Assembly (NCBI GenBank): GCA_016765235.1
Contig: JAESQH010000223.1
Coordinates: 1 to 16,899, forward strand
From: Paracoccaceae bacterium
GTDB taxonomy: Bacteria; Pseudomonadota; Alphaproteobacteria; Rhodobacterales; Rhodobacteraceae
Reading direction: 5' to 3'
Length of the DNA stretch: 16,899 bases
The position numbers were made by a program, and so were the translations under genes. Positions 1 through 7,282 of the stretch are shown here, in pieces; positions within the stretch are counted from its first letter, which is position 1; the number at the start of each line of letters is the position of its first letter. A model generated the notes under the pieces. It worked only from the letters and a program-made list of their open reading frames with translations. It was not told where the DNA came from and searched no databases.

Positions 1-36
1 ACGAAAGACGAAGTATCCAGCGGGGTGGCAAAATGA
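1..36 (+). CDS. nuoJ: 3' end of a preceding gene, probably nuoJ (partial)
   Basis: Frame 1 is open from the first base and reads TKDEVSSGVAK before a TGA at 34-36. That stop overlaps the nuoK ATG at 33-35 in an ATGA arrangement, the same coupling seen throughout this operon. Only 11 codons are visible, too few to identify the product from sequence. The assignment to NuoJ, a membrane subunit of complex I, rests on the fact that nuoJ nearly always precedes nuoK. A hydrophilic C-terminal tail is compatible with NuoJ. Confidence 0.5.
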   Translation, partial: TKDEVSSGVAK

Positions 37-335
37 TCCCGGTGTCCTGGTATTTTATCCTCGCGGCCATATTGTTTGTCACCGGCGCGGCAGGCGTTTT
101 GCTAAGGCGCAATGTTTTGATTGTGCTGATGTCGCTCGAACTCATGTTGAACAGTGTAAATATTAATCTGTTGGCCTTTGGTCACCAGTTGCAAGACCTA
201 CGCGGCCAGATAATTGCCATATTCGTCATCGCCATAACAGCAGCAGAGGTTGCAGTTGCGCTGGGTATTCTAGTGGCGCTTTTAAGAAACAAACATTCGT
301 TGGAAGTGGAAGATTTAGCTATTTTGAAGGGTTGA
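33..335 (+). CDS. nuoK: NADH-quinone oxidoreductase subunit K
   Basis: NuoK (ND4L homologue) is a small three-helix membrane subunit of complex I. It lies between the quinone-site subunits and the antiporter-like subunits and carries part of the central proton-transfer axis. The protein is 100 residues, the standard length. The two functionally important membrane glutamates are both present at the usual positions: Glu36 in SLELMLN and Glu72 in TAAEVAVALG. The three hydrophobic helices run at about 5-24, 28-50 and 60-86. The start follows a GGGGTGG purine-rich stretch and overlaps the preceding stop. The next gene begins three bases after its stop, with a TTG start. The identification is secure. 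Confidence 0.96.
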   Translation: MIPVSWYFILAAILFVTGAAGVLLRRNVLIVLMSLELMLNSVNINLLAFGHQLQDLRGQIIAIFVIAITAAEVAVALGILVALLRNKHSLEVEDLAILKG

Positions 336-338
336 AGG

Positions 339-1835
339 TTGGATTATTTGTTATCCATAAGACCGGTTCTGGCCATTGCTACTTCGCTCGTGGCAGCGGT
401 ATTGATATTATACATGCACAATCGCCCGAATTTACGCGACGCCACTTCTGTTATAGCTGCAATTCTGAAATTCTTTATCGTGATTTCCATGGCGCCACTG
501 GTACTGGCTGGAAGCACGCTTGATCTGACCCTCTTCGAAATCCTGCCGGGCGTAGATTTCGCCTTTCGCGTTGATGCCCTTGGCATGGTTTTCGCGTCCG
601 TATCGAGCCTGCTGTGGATACTCGCCGCCATATATTCCATCGGCTATATGCGAAATCAGAAGGAACGTTCCCAGACCCGGTTTTTCGCGTCTTTCGCCGT
701 ATCGCTGTCTGCCGCCATTGGCGGAGCATTCGCTGCAAACCTGTTCACGCTGGTGATCTTTTACGAGGTGTTAAGTCTCGTTACCTACCCGCTGGTCTAC
801 CACAAGGAAAACAAAGAGAGCTGGAAAGGCAGCCGGCGCTATATCGTATATCTGGTCGGAGCATCCAAATCCTTCCTGTTGGCGGCTCTCGCGCTCACGT
901 ATCAAGTGGCCGGTTCAATGGATTTCATGCCCGAAGGATTACTGAAAGGTTCAGATGCGTCCGACTTCATTCTTATCGCAATCTATTTCAGCTACCTAAT
1001 CGGGTTTGCCAAATCCGCAATCATGCCCTTTCACGCGTGGCTACCCGCCGCGATGGTTGCCCCGACCCCCGTCAGTGCGCTTCTTCACGCAGTGGCTGTG
1101 GTCAAAATGGGGGTTTTTTGCGTCCTCCGTGTCATTTTTCATGTCATGGGTATTGATGTTATGGGCAATCTAGGGCTGGGAATTGCGACGGCCTATCTTG
1201 TCTCGTTCACTATCATCACAGCGTCGATCTACGCGTTAACCCGTGATGACCTGAAGGCTCGTCTTGCCTACTCAACAATCAGCCAATTGTCCTACATCAT
1301 CCTTGGTGCTGCCATGCTGACCCCGCTGGCTGTAATCGGGGGCATAACCCATATCGCTGCTCACGCGTTTTCCAAGATTACATTGTTTTTCTGTGCTGGC
1401 TCCATTTATTGCGCATCACATCGTCGCAATATCAGCGACCTCGCCGGAATCGGCAAGCGATTACCATGGACCATGGCGGCATTCTTTATCGGGTCGCTCG
1501 GCATGATCGGAATCCCGCCAACCGGAGGTTTTATCAGCAAGTGGTATCTGGTTACAGGTGCCGTTGAAGCCAAAGAAATGGTGTTCCTCGCAGTGCTTCT
1601 AGTCAGTGCCATCTTGAACGCGGCTTATTTTCTGCCCGTCACTTACACAGCGTTTTTCGAGAAGGAGGCGCAATCCTCCAACCCCGAACTGGTCGCGATG
1701 GAAAGCGTGAAGGAAGTTCCGATGGTCGCAATTCCGCTAGTTATCACTGCGATACTGTCGCTGATATTGGGCCTGTATCCAGACTACTTCCTTGAACTGG
1801 CGCGTGCAGTTATGCGTGGGACAGGTATGTCATGA
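339..1835 (+). CDS. MrpD/NuoM-like antiporter subunit (extra complex I pump subunit, 'A')
   Basis: A 498-residue polytopic protein of the proton-conducting membrane transporter family, which includes NuoL/M/N and MrpA/D. It most resembles MrpD-type proteins, with the motif PTPVSALLHAVAVVK. All charged residues of a working pump unit are visible: Glu143 (TM5, FYEVLSLVTYPLV), Lys225 (TM7, AKSAIMPFHAWLP), Lys256 (TM8), Lys346 (SKITLF) and Lys401 (TM12, FISKWYL). It lacks the long C-terminal arm of NuoL. The start is TTG at 339, with GAAGGG at 326-331 seven bases upstream. The stop overlaps the next ATG (ATGA at 1832-1835). Lying between nuoK and nuoM in a nuo operon, it is inferred to be built into complex I as an extra antiporter module rather than into a separate Mrp antiporter. 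The family is secure; its place in the complex is inference. Confidence 0.85.
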   Translation: MDYLLSIRPVLAIATSLVAAVLILYMHNRPNLRDATSVIAAILKFFIVISMAPLVLAGSTLDLTLFEILPGVDFAFRVDALGMVFASVSSLLWILAAIYSIGYMRNQKERSQTRFFASFAVSLSAAIGGAFAANLFTLVIFYEVLSLVTYPLVYHKENKESWKGSRRYIVYLVGASKSFLLAALALTYQVAGSMDFMPEGLLKGSDASDFILIAIYFSYLIGFAKSAIMPFHAWLPAAMVAPTPVSALLHAVAVVKMGVFCVLRVIFHVMGIDVMGNLGLGIATAYLVSFTIITASIYALTRDDLKARLAYSTISQLSYIILGAAMLTPLAVIGGITHIAAHAFSKITLFFCAGSIYCASHRRNISDLAGIGKRLPWTMAAFFIGSLGMIGIPPTGGFISKWYLVTGAVEAKEMVFLAVLLVSAILNAAYFLPVTYTAFFEKEAQSSNPELVAMESVKEVPMVAIPLVITAILSLILGLYPDYFLELARAVMRGTGMS

Positions 1836-2086
1836 TCGCAAAACTTGTTAACTTTTTCGGAGATTCAAAATACACCCGCATACGTTGGCGGCTGTTGCTC
1901 GTGATTTTGGCATTGATCGTTATTGCAGACTTTCTGATCGATCGCCACGAAACCGAAAACTTCTGGGATGCCATTCCCGGCTGGGGCGCTGCTTTTGGTT
2001 TTGCCAGTTGCGCCGCAATCATATTCATCAGCAAGTTTATCGGCCATAAAGGCGGTATTATGAAAGATGAGGACTATTATGATTGA
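1832..2086 (+). CDS. Small two-helix membrane protein of unknown function
   Basis: An 84-residue protein whose ATG overlaps the stop of the upstream antiporter gene and whose 3' end overlaps the start of the next. Predicted membrane helices lie at about 19-36 and 50-70, separated by a polar loop (DRHETENFWDAIPGWG). The tail is acidic and tyrosine-containing (KDEDYYD). I do not recognise a named family. I have an unverified memory of short proteins with a similar 'FW..IPG' loop and EDYYD tail next to MrpD-like genes in other bacteria. Tight coupling on both sides argues that it is a real gene and probably an accessory membrane subunit of the same complex, placed between two pump subunits. The function is unknown. 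Confidence 0.8.
   Translation: MIAKLVNFFGDSKYTRIRWRLLLVILALIVIADFLIDRHETENFWDAIPGWGAAFGFASCAAIIFISKFIGHKGGIMKDEDYYD
2069..2073 (+). promoter_or_regulatory. Ribosome binding site fixing the start of antiporter-like gene B
   Basis: GAGGA at 2069-2073 sits five bases before the ATG at 2079-2081. An in-frame ATG exists at 2067, but it overlaps this site and has no comparable purine stretch at good spacing. The 2079 start is therefore preferred. Confidence 0.6.
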
Positions 2087-3854
2087 ATGGTTCCATCCTG
2101 CACTATTGATGATCGTCGGGGGGCTGGTACTGCCCTTGTTCAAAGGCGCATGGCAAAAGTCCTTGTCTTTGATTGTCCCGTTGCTGGTTATTCTTGAAGT
2201 ATCGCAACTTACCCCGGGCGTGAACGGAACCATCAATTTCGCTGGCATCGAGTTGGTGTTGTTCAAGGTCGACAAACTCTCACTTGTATTTGGCTGGGTC
2301 TTTGCGTTCATGGCGTTTATCGGAAACCTCTACAGCCTGCACATTACAGACACAGGGCAAAGGGTCTCGGCATTCTTGTATATCGGCAGCGCGTTCGGAG
2401 TCATTTTCGCGGGCGATTGGTTCACACTTCTGGTTTCTTGGGAAATAATGGCCTTTGCGTCGGCTTACCTAATTTTTGCCTCGAAAACGCAGCCCGCGAT
2501 CAAGGCAGGATTTCGCTATCTTATGGTCCATGTAACCGGTGGTGTGATGTTGTTTGGCGGAATCGTACTGCACGGCATTCAGACGGGATCGTTCCTGTTC
2601 GGGCCGCTGGAATACGGACAGGGCGGCAGCCTCGCCTATACGCTGATCCTGGTGTCATTCATGTTGAACGCCGCCGTCCCACCACTGAACGCATGGCTTA
2701 CAGATGCCTATCCCGAGGCCACCGTAACAGGTGCCGTATTTCTAAGCGCATTCACAACCAAAACTGCGGTTTACGTACTGCTCCGAACGTATCCGGGTGC
2801 CGAAATACTGGTGTGGTTCGGTGTTGGGATGGCGATATACGGCGTGGTTTTTGCGGTGCTCGAGAACGACAGTAGACGCCTGTTGGGATATCACATTGTC
2901 AGTCAGGTAGGATACATGATCGCCGGTATTGGCATCGGCACCGAGATGGCGATCAATGGTGTTGCCTCCCACGCATTCGCCCACATCCTTTACAAAGGGC
3001 TTTTGTTTATGGGGGCCGGCGCGGTTATCCACATGACAGGCCGGCGAAAACTCACCGAGCTCGGCGGATTGTATCGAACGATGCCGTGGACGGTCGCCCT
3101 TTATATGGTTGGCGCACTGGCGATTTCCGCGTTTCCATTCTTCAGCGGCTTCGTGAGCAAAAGCATGATTATTGCCGCGGCGGCGGGGGATTATTCGGCA
3201 ACGGCTGCGTTATTGTTAACGGTCGCATCTTCAGGCACGTTCCTGCACACAGGGCTGAAACTGCCTTACTACATGTTCTTTGGCAAAGACTGTGGCCTAC
3301 GACCATCTGAACCACCCAAAAACATGCTTTTCGCGATGGGTATCGCGGCCATTTTCTGCGTCGGCATCGGCGTATTTCCAGGGCTTCTGTATAATCTGTT
3401 GCCGTACCCGGTCGAATTCGAACCCTACACTGCCACGCATATAACCGAGACACTTGGTGTTCTGATGTTCACGTTGTTGGCGTTTGTGCTGTTCCTCAAA
3501 TACCTCGATCCTGAAAACACTATTAGCGTTGATACAGACTGGTTCTATCGTCGCGGGGCAAAATGGTTTGTCTGGTTCGCAAATAAACCGGTTCTTCGAT
3601 GGGAGCAGTTTTTGATCACACTAGGCGACGGACCCGCCCTTAGAACATTACACCGGTGGTCGAAACGAAGTTTGCGCCTCGATACAAATATAGTGGATGC
3701 CGCGGTTAACGGTGTCGCAAATACAGCGCGCAGAAGCGGCGAAGGATTTCGGCGTTTACAAACCGGAATTGTATCTCATTACGGGTTGGCCATAATTCTC
3801 GGGTTGATCGCCATGGTCGGCATTTTCATGCTATTCGGAACCGGGGGGGTGTGA
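2079..3854 (+). CDS. NuoL/MrpD-like antiporter subunit with long C-terminal arm ('B')
   Basis: A 591-residue membrane protein starting MIEWFHPALL. Residues ~1-450 form the antiporter core: Glu122 (SWEIMAFASAY), Lys228 (FTTKTAVYV), Lys306 (HILYKGLLF) and Lys361 (FVSKSMI). The TM7 lysine of the family is replaced: Asn197 stands nine residues before Trp206 in LNAAVPPLNAWLTDAYPE, where NuoM, NuoN and gene A all have Lys. The usual His of this motif is also Asn (204). After a helix at ~458-475 comes about 90 residues of amphipathic sequence, then LQTGIVSHYG and a last helix (~569-588). This is the layout of the NuoL lateral helix that clamps the membrane arm. It probably takes the place of NuoL, which is otherwise missing. 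It overlaps the small protein upstream, and its stop is part of TGATG with nuoM. Databases may call it Na+/H+ antiporter subunit D. Confidence 0.87.
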   Translation: MIEWFHPALLMIVGGLVLPLFKGAWQKSLSLIVPLLVILEVSQLTPGVNGTINFAGIELVLFKVDKLSLVFGWVFAFMAFIGNLYSLHITDTGQRVSAFLYIGSAFGVIFAGDWFTLLVSWEIMAFASAYLIFASKTQPAIKAGFRYLMVHVTGGVMLFGGIVLHGIQTGSFLFGPLEYGQGGSLAYTLILVSFMLNAAVPPLNAWLTDAYPEATVTGAVFLSAFTTKTAVYVLLRTYPGAEILVWFGVGMAIYGVVFAVLENDSRRLLGYHIVSQVGYMIAGIGIGTEMAINGVASHAFAHILYKGLLFMGAGAVIHMTGRRKLTELGGLYRTMPWTVALYMVGALAISAFPFFSGFVSKSMIIAAAAGDYSATAALLLTVASSGTFLHTGLKLPYYMFFGKDCGLRPSEPPKNMLFAMGIAAIFCVGIGVFPGLLYNLLPYPVEFEPYTATHITETLGVLMFTLLAFVLFLKYLDPENTISVDTDWFYRRGAKWFVWFANKPVLRWEQFLITLGDGPALRTLHRWSKRSLRLDTNIVDAAVNGVANTARRSGEGFRRLQTGIVSHYGLAIILGLIAMVGIFMLFGTGGV

Positions 3855-5329
3855 TGGAACTGCCCATTCTCAGTGTTCTGATATTCCTCCCTGCAATCGC
3901 AGTCATTATATTGCCGTTCCTGCGTACCAACGCTGTTGTACGCTGGTTCACATTAATAGTGTTGTTCGTTGATTTCCTGATTGCCGTCTGGCTTCTAGTC
4001 GCCTTTGACACCTCAACCGCCGATATGCAATTTCGCGAGAGCCGTGAATGGGTGCCCTCGTTAGGCATCGGGTATCGGTTGGGGATTGACGGGGTTAGCG
4101 TCTGGTTCATTTTCCTGACCGCCCTGCTGGGCTGGATTTGCGTGCTGGCCTCGTGGAATTCGATCAAGCACCGCGTCAAAGAGTTCATGGCCAGCTTACT
4201 TGCAATCCAAAGCATGATGATCGGGGTTTTCTGCGCGCTCGATGTTTTCCTGTTTTACGTATTGTGGGAAGCGATGCTGATACCGATGTATTTGATCATC
4301 GGTATATGGGGCGGCAAAAATCGGATATATGCGGCTTTCAAGTTTTTCCTCTTTACGCTCGCCGGAAGCCTGCTGTTCCTGATTGGCATCCTTGTGCTTT
4401 ATTTCGAGGGTGGGCGCACATTTGATATGTTGGCCCTTATGGCAGCAGAATATTCGTTCAAAGTGCAGGCCGGAGTATTCATCGCCTTCCTGATTGCCTT
4501 CGCCGTCAAAATACCGATGGTGCCATTCCACACATGGTTACCAGACGCCCATGTGCAAGCGCCAACCGCGGGTAGTATCATCCTCGCCGGGGTGCTTTTG
4601 AAAATGGGGGCTTACGGGTTTATCCGGTTTTCCCTGCCAATGCTGCCCGACGCCTCTCAGTATTTTGCGCCGATGATGATCGCACTTTCAGCGTTGGCGA
4701 TTGTATATGGCGGCCTGCTGGCGCTTGCGCAAACGGACATCAAGAAACTGGTGGCCTATTCCAGCGTCAGCCACATGGGTTTCATCACGCTCGGGTTGTT
4801 TACGTTGAATGTGAACGGGATGTCCGGTGCGGTTATACAGATGTTCAATCACGGCATAACCACGGGCGCCTTATTCCTGTTTGTCGGGTTAATATACGAG
4901 CGCACCCATTCCCGCGAAATCCCCCAATACGGCGGCATGATCAAAGCTGTGCCCTTGTTCGGCATCCTGTTTGCAACGTTCCTACTGTCTTCTATGGCCG
5001 TTCCCGGCACCAACGGGTTTGTCGGCGAGATTCTGGTTTTGTCAGGAACATTTGCGGTGAACGGCTGGGCTGCGAGTGCCGGTGTTGTCGGCGCCTTGAT
5101 CGGAGCGGCGTATTTGCTGGGGATATACAGACAAGTGCTTTTAGGACCGGTCAAAGTACCTGACGACAACAAAATCTGGGATTTGGACAATCGCGAAATC
5201 CTCTGCGCCGTTCCTTTGTTAATTTTCGTTTTCTGGATGGGGCTTTATCCGAAGTCGTTTCTGACTATTTTACAGCCCACATTAGAGAACCTCCTTTTAC
5301 AGCTAGCCGTAACTGGTGCAGGCGGATGA
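3854..5329 (+). CDS. nuoM: NADH-quinone oxidoreductase subunit M
   Basis: NuoM is an antiporter-like, proton-translocating membrane subunit of complex I. The ORF can start at GTG 3851 or ATG 3854. The ATG is preferred because it forms a TGATG overlap with the previous stop, giving 491 residues. Numbered from the GTG, the expected pump residues are all there: Glu140 (VLWEAMLIPMY), Lys220 (FAVKIPMVPFHTWLPDAH), Lys251 (LLKMGAYGF) and Glu393 (GFVGEILVL). The TM12 Glu, instead of Lys, is diagnostic for NuoM as opposed to NuoL or NuoN. Length and motifs are typical. The 3' end is followed after ten bases by the nuoN ATG. Confidence 0.96.
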   Translation: MELPILSVLIFLPAIAVIILPFLRTNAVVRWFTLIVLFVDFLIAVWLLVAFDTSTADMQFRESREWVPSLGIGYRLGIDGVSVWFIFLTALLGWICVLASWNSIKHRVKEFMASLLAIQSMMIGVFCALDVFLFYVLWEAMLIPMYLIIGIWGGKNRIYAAFKFFLFTLAGSLLFLIGILVLYFEGGRTFDMLALMAAEYSFKVQAGVFIAFLIAFAVKIPMVPFHTWLPDAHVQAPTAGSIILAGVLLKMGAYGFIRFSLPMLPDASQYFAPMMIALSALAIVYGGLLALAQTDIKKLVAYSSVSHMGFITLGLFTLNVNGMSGAVIQMFNHGITTGALFLFVGLIYERTHSREIPQYGGMIKAVPLFGILFATFLLSSMAVPGTNGFVGEILVLSGTFAVNGWAASAGVVGALIGAAYLLGIYRQVLLGPVKVPDDNKIWDLDNREILCAVPLLIFVFWMGLYPKSFLTILQPTLENLLLQLAVTGAGG

Positions 5330-5339
5330 GGGGAACACT

Positions 5340-6791
5340 ATGGATATGACCCTGATCGCAGGCTCGGCGCTAGCGTCCGGCCCCGAGATCATCGTAATCA
5401 TCGGCGCATGTGCGGCGCTGATGATCTCGTTGCTTCCAAACGCGCGGCAGGAAAACCTGCTAGCAAGCCTAAGTATTATCATCATCGCACTTGCTGCTGG
5501 CATGAGCTTTGCCCTTCCGGAAAGCTCGCAACGTGAGTATTCAGGCATGTTCGTCGTGGATAGTTTCTCAAAGTATTTCAAGATGGTGTTGTATCTGGCG
5601 ACAGCTCTGACAGTTCTGATGTCCGGCAAATATCTGGTTAAAGAAGGCGTCGTAAAAGGCGAATATTACGTACTGCTGTTGTTTGCGCTTGTGGGCACGA
5701 TGATTATGGTTTCGGGGACGGATCTGCTGATAATTTATGTCGGGATCGAACTACAGGCTATCTCGATTTATGTGTTGGTGGGATTCCTCAAAGCCGATGC
5801 GCGCTCGAATGAAGCGGCGCTGAAATATATCATCCTCGGCGCGTTTTCGTCGGGCATCCTGCTATATGGTATGTCGCTGTTTTATGGTTTGAGTGGAACC
5901 ACTAACCTTGATGCTATCGCCGAAGCTTTATTCTCACCGGACTTTGATAATCCAATGCTGTTGATGGCGACATTATTCATGCTGGTTGGGCTTCTTTTCA
6001 AAGTAGGCGCTGTGCCCTTTCACATGTGGGTGCCAGATATTTACGAGGGTGCCCCTTCGCCGATCACCGCCTTTATGTCCGTCGCGGCTAAGGCGGCTGC
6101 GTTTGCAGTAATACTGCGCATTTTTCTGGACGAATTGTTTGTCCTCTCGCCCATCTGGCTGCTTGGCGTCTCTGGTATTGCGATACTGAGCATGGCGCTC
6201 GGTAGTTTGGCGGCGCTAGTGCAAACCAACATTAAACGTATGCTCGCTTATTCGTCGATTGCTCATGCAGGATTTTTATTGCTGGGGCTAATCGCGGGCG
6301 GGGCGAACGGTGTCGCCAGTATCATGCAATATGTGGTGGTGTTCACATTCATGAACCTTGGCATGTTCGCTATAATCATTCTGTTGAACAAAGGCGTGAA
6401 ATTCGGCGAACCTATCGAGTCTTTCGCCGGATTGTCCAAAACACACCCGATGCTTGCACTGATGACCATGATCTTCCTGTTTTCGTTGGCGGGGATACCG
6501 CCAACTGGTGGTTTCTTTGTGAAGTTTTATGTCCTCTTGGCGTTAATAGAGACTGGTTACATCTGGCTTGCGGTTATCGCGGTGCTTCTAAGTGCAGTCG
6601 CGGCATGGTTCTACTTGCGCATAATCATGCTGATGTATGTGCATGAGCCAAGTGTTAAACCGGACATTCACATAACCCTGCCGATGCAGATTGTACTGGC
6701 GGTGACAGTTCTGGGAACTGTTCTGACAGGGATATTTCCGACTTGGTTGCTGGAAGCTGCGCGCAGTGCGGCTCTATTAGGAATGGGTTGA
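5340..6791 (+). CDS. nuoN: NADH-quinone oxidoreductase subunit N
   Basis: NuoN is the antiporter-like subunit nearest the NuoA/J/K group in the membrane arm. The protein is 483 residues. Key residues are Glu137 (YVGIELQAISIYVL), Lys221 (LLFKVGAVPFHMWVPDIYEG), Lys251 (VAAKAAAF) and Lys395 (FFVKFYVLL). Their spacing is that of a standard NuoN. The family signatures TNIKRMLAYSSIAHAG and GIPPTGGF are present. The start is taken at ATG 5340, preceded by GAGGGGAA at about 5328-5335. An in-frame upstream extension to 5316 would lie inside the nuoM 3' end and has no better ribosome site. It is followed by the largest gap in the operon (128 bp). Confidence 0.96.
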   Translation: MDMTLIAGSALASGPEIIVIIGACAALMISLLPNARQENLLASLSIIIIALAAGMSFALPESSQREYSGMFVVDSFSKYFKMVLYLATALTVLMSGKYLVKEGVVKGEYYVLLLFALVGTMIMVSGTDLLIIYVGIELQAISIYVLVGFLKADARSNEAALKYIILGAFSSGILLYGMSLFYGLSGTTNLDAIAEALFSPDFDNPMLLMATLFMLVGLLFKVGAVPFHMWVPDIYEGAPSPITAFMSVAAKAAAFAVILRIFLDELFVLSPIWLLGVSGIAILSMALGSLAALVQTNIKRMLAYSSIAHAGFLLLGLIAGGANGVASIMQYVVVFTFMNLGMFAIIILLNKGVKFGEPIESFAGLSKTHPMLALMTMIFLFSLAGIPPTGGFFVKFYVLLALIETGYIWLAVIAVLLSAVAAWFYLRIIMLMYVHEPSVKPDIHITLPMQIVLAVTVLGTVLTGIFPTWLLEAARSAALLGMG

Positions 6792-6919
6792 GGGGGAAAG
6801 AGTGCAATTTGGACTAAAATACTGTAGTATCGGTGAAAATGACAGATTCAACGTCATGATCGCTTTAATAATCACGCCTCCCAAGGAGGATGCAGGCTCT
6901 TAAAATAGGATGCTTTGCT
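6792..6919 (+). other. nuoN-nuoA spacer, largest gap inside the operon
   Basis: A 128-bp noncoding spacer separates the membrane-arm genes from nuoA-G. It contains ATACT-GT-AGTAT (6819-6830), an ATGAC/GTCAT inverted repeat (6839-6857), an AT-rich stretch TTTAATAAT (6864-6872) that could serve as a -10 element, and a short GC hairpin with a Shine-Dalgarno-like sequence (6877-6889). No well-spaced -35/-10 pair is clear by eye. It may hold an internal promoter or a segment that adjusts mRNA stability and translation between the two halves. Confidence 0.45.
6877..6889 (+). promoter_or_regulatory. Shine-Dalgarno-like AAGGAGG within a 5-bp hairpin, poorly spaced from any start
   Basis: CCTCC (6877-6881), loop CAA, GGAGG (6885-6889) can form a short stem that buries a near-perfect anti-16S sequence. 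The in-frame ATG at 6890 touches it with no spacing and is an unlikely start. The likely nuoA start at 6920 is 30 bases away. Confidence 0.4.
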
Positions 6920-7282
6920 ATGCCTATTGATTTCTTACCGGTCTTCATCATGATCGCCCTCATCATCGGGTTGGCGGCGCTCATTCTTGCGGTCTCAAAA
7001 CTTGTGCGGCCCGACAACCCTTATCCCGAAAAAAACCGCCCTTATGAATGTGGCGTCGACCACGTTGGCGAAGCTTCCGCAGGGCAATTCAAAGTCCAAT
7101 ATTTCGTCATTGCAATCCTGTTTGTCATCTTTGATGTTGAAACGATGTTCCTGTTTCCGTGGGCCGTCGTGCTACGCGACATGGGCTTGTTCGGTTACAT
7201 TGAAATGTTCGTGTTTATCGTTCTGCTGCTGGTCGGGTTTATATACGCATGGGCAAAAGGAGCACTTGAATGGGAGTCCTGA
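6920..7282 (+). CDS. nuoA: NADH-quinone oxidoreductase subunit A
   Basis: NuoA (ND3 homologue) is a three-helix membrane subunit of complex I near the quinone cavity. The chosen start, ATG 6920 (MPIDFLPVF), gives 120 residues, the normal size. It has AGGA at 6907-6910 upstream with about nine bases of spacing. The alternative ATG at 6890 adds ten residues and abuts its own ribosome site. Diagnostic motifs are RPYECGVD, with Cys44 of the mobile loop, and IFDVETMFLFPWA, with Asp72 and Glu74. The 3' end overlaps nuoB by 13 bases. Confidence 0.95.
   Translation: MPIDFLPVFIMIALIIGLAALILAVSKLVRPDNPYPEKNRPYECGVDHVGEASAGQFKVQYFVIAILFVIFDVETMFLFPWAVVLRDMGLFGYIEMFVFIVLLLVGFIYAWAKGALEWES

Noticed and set aside
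339..3854. A stand-alone Mrp-type Na+/H+ antiporter operon
   Set aside because: No mrpA, B, C, E, F or G are visible, and the genes sit between nuoK and nuoM with overlapping ends. Subunits of complex I are the better reading.
6809..6830. Promoter TTGGAC ... TAGTAT before nuoA
   Set aside because: The two boxes are only 10 bases apart, which is far too close for a sigma-70 promoter.
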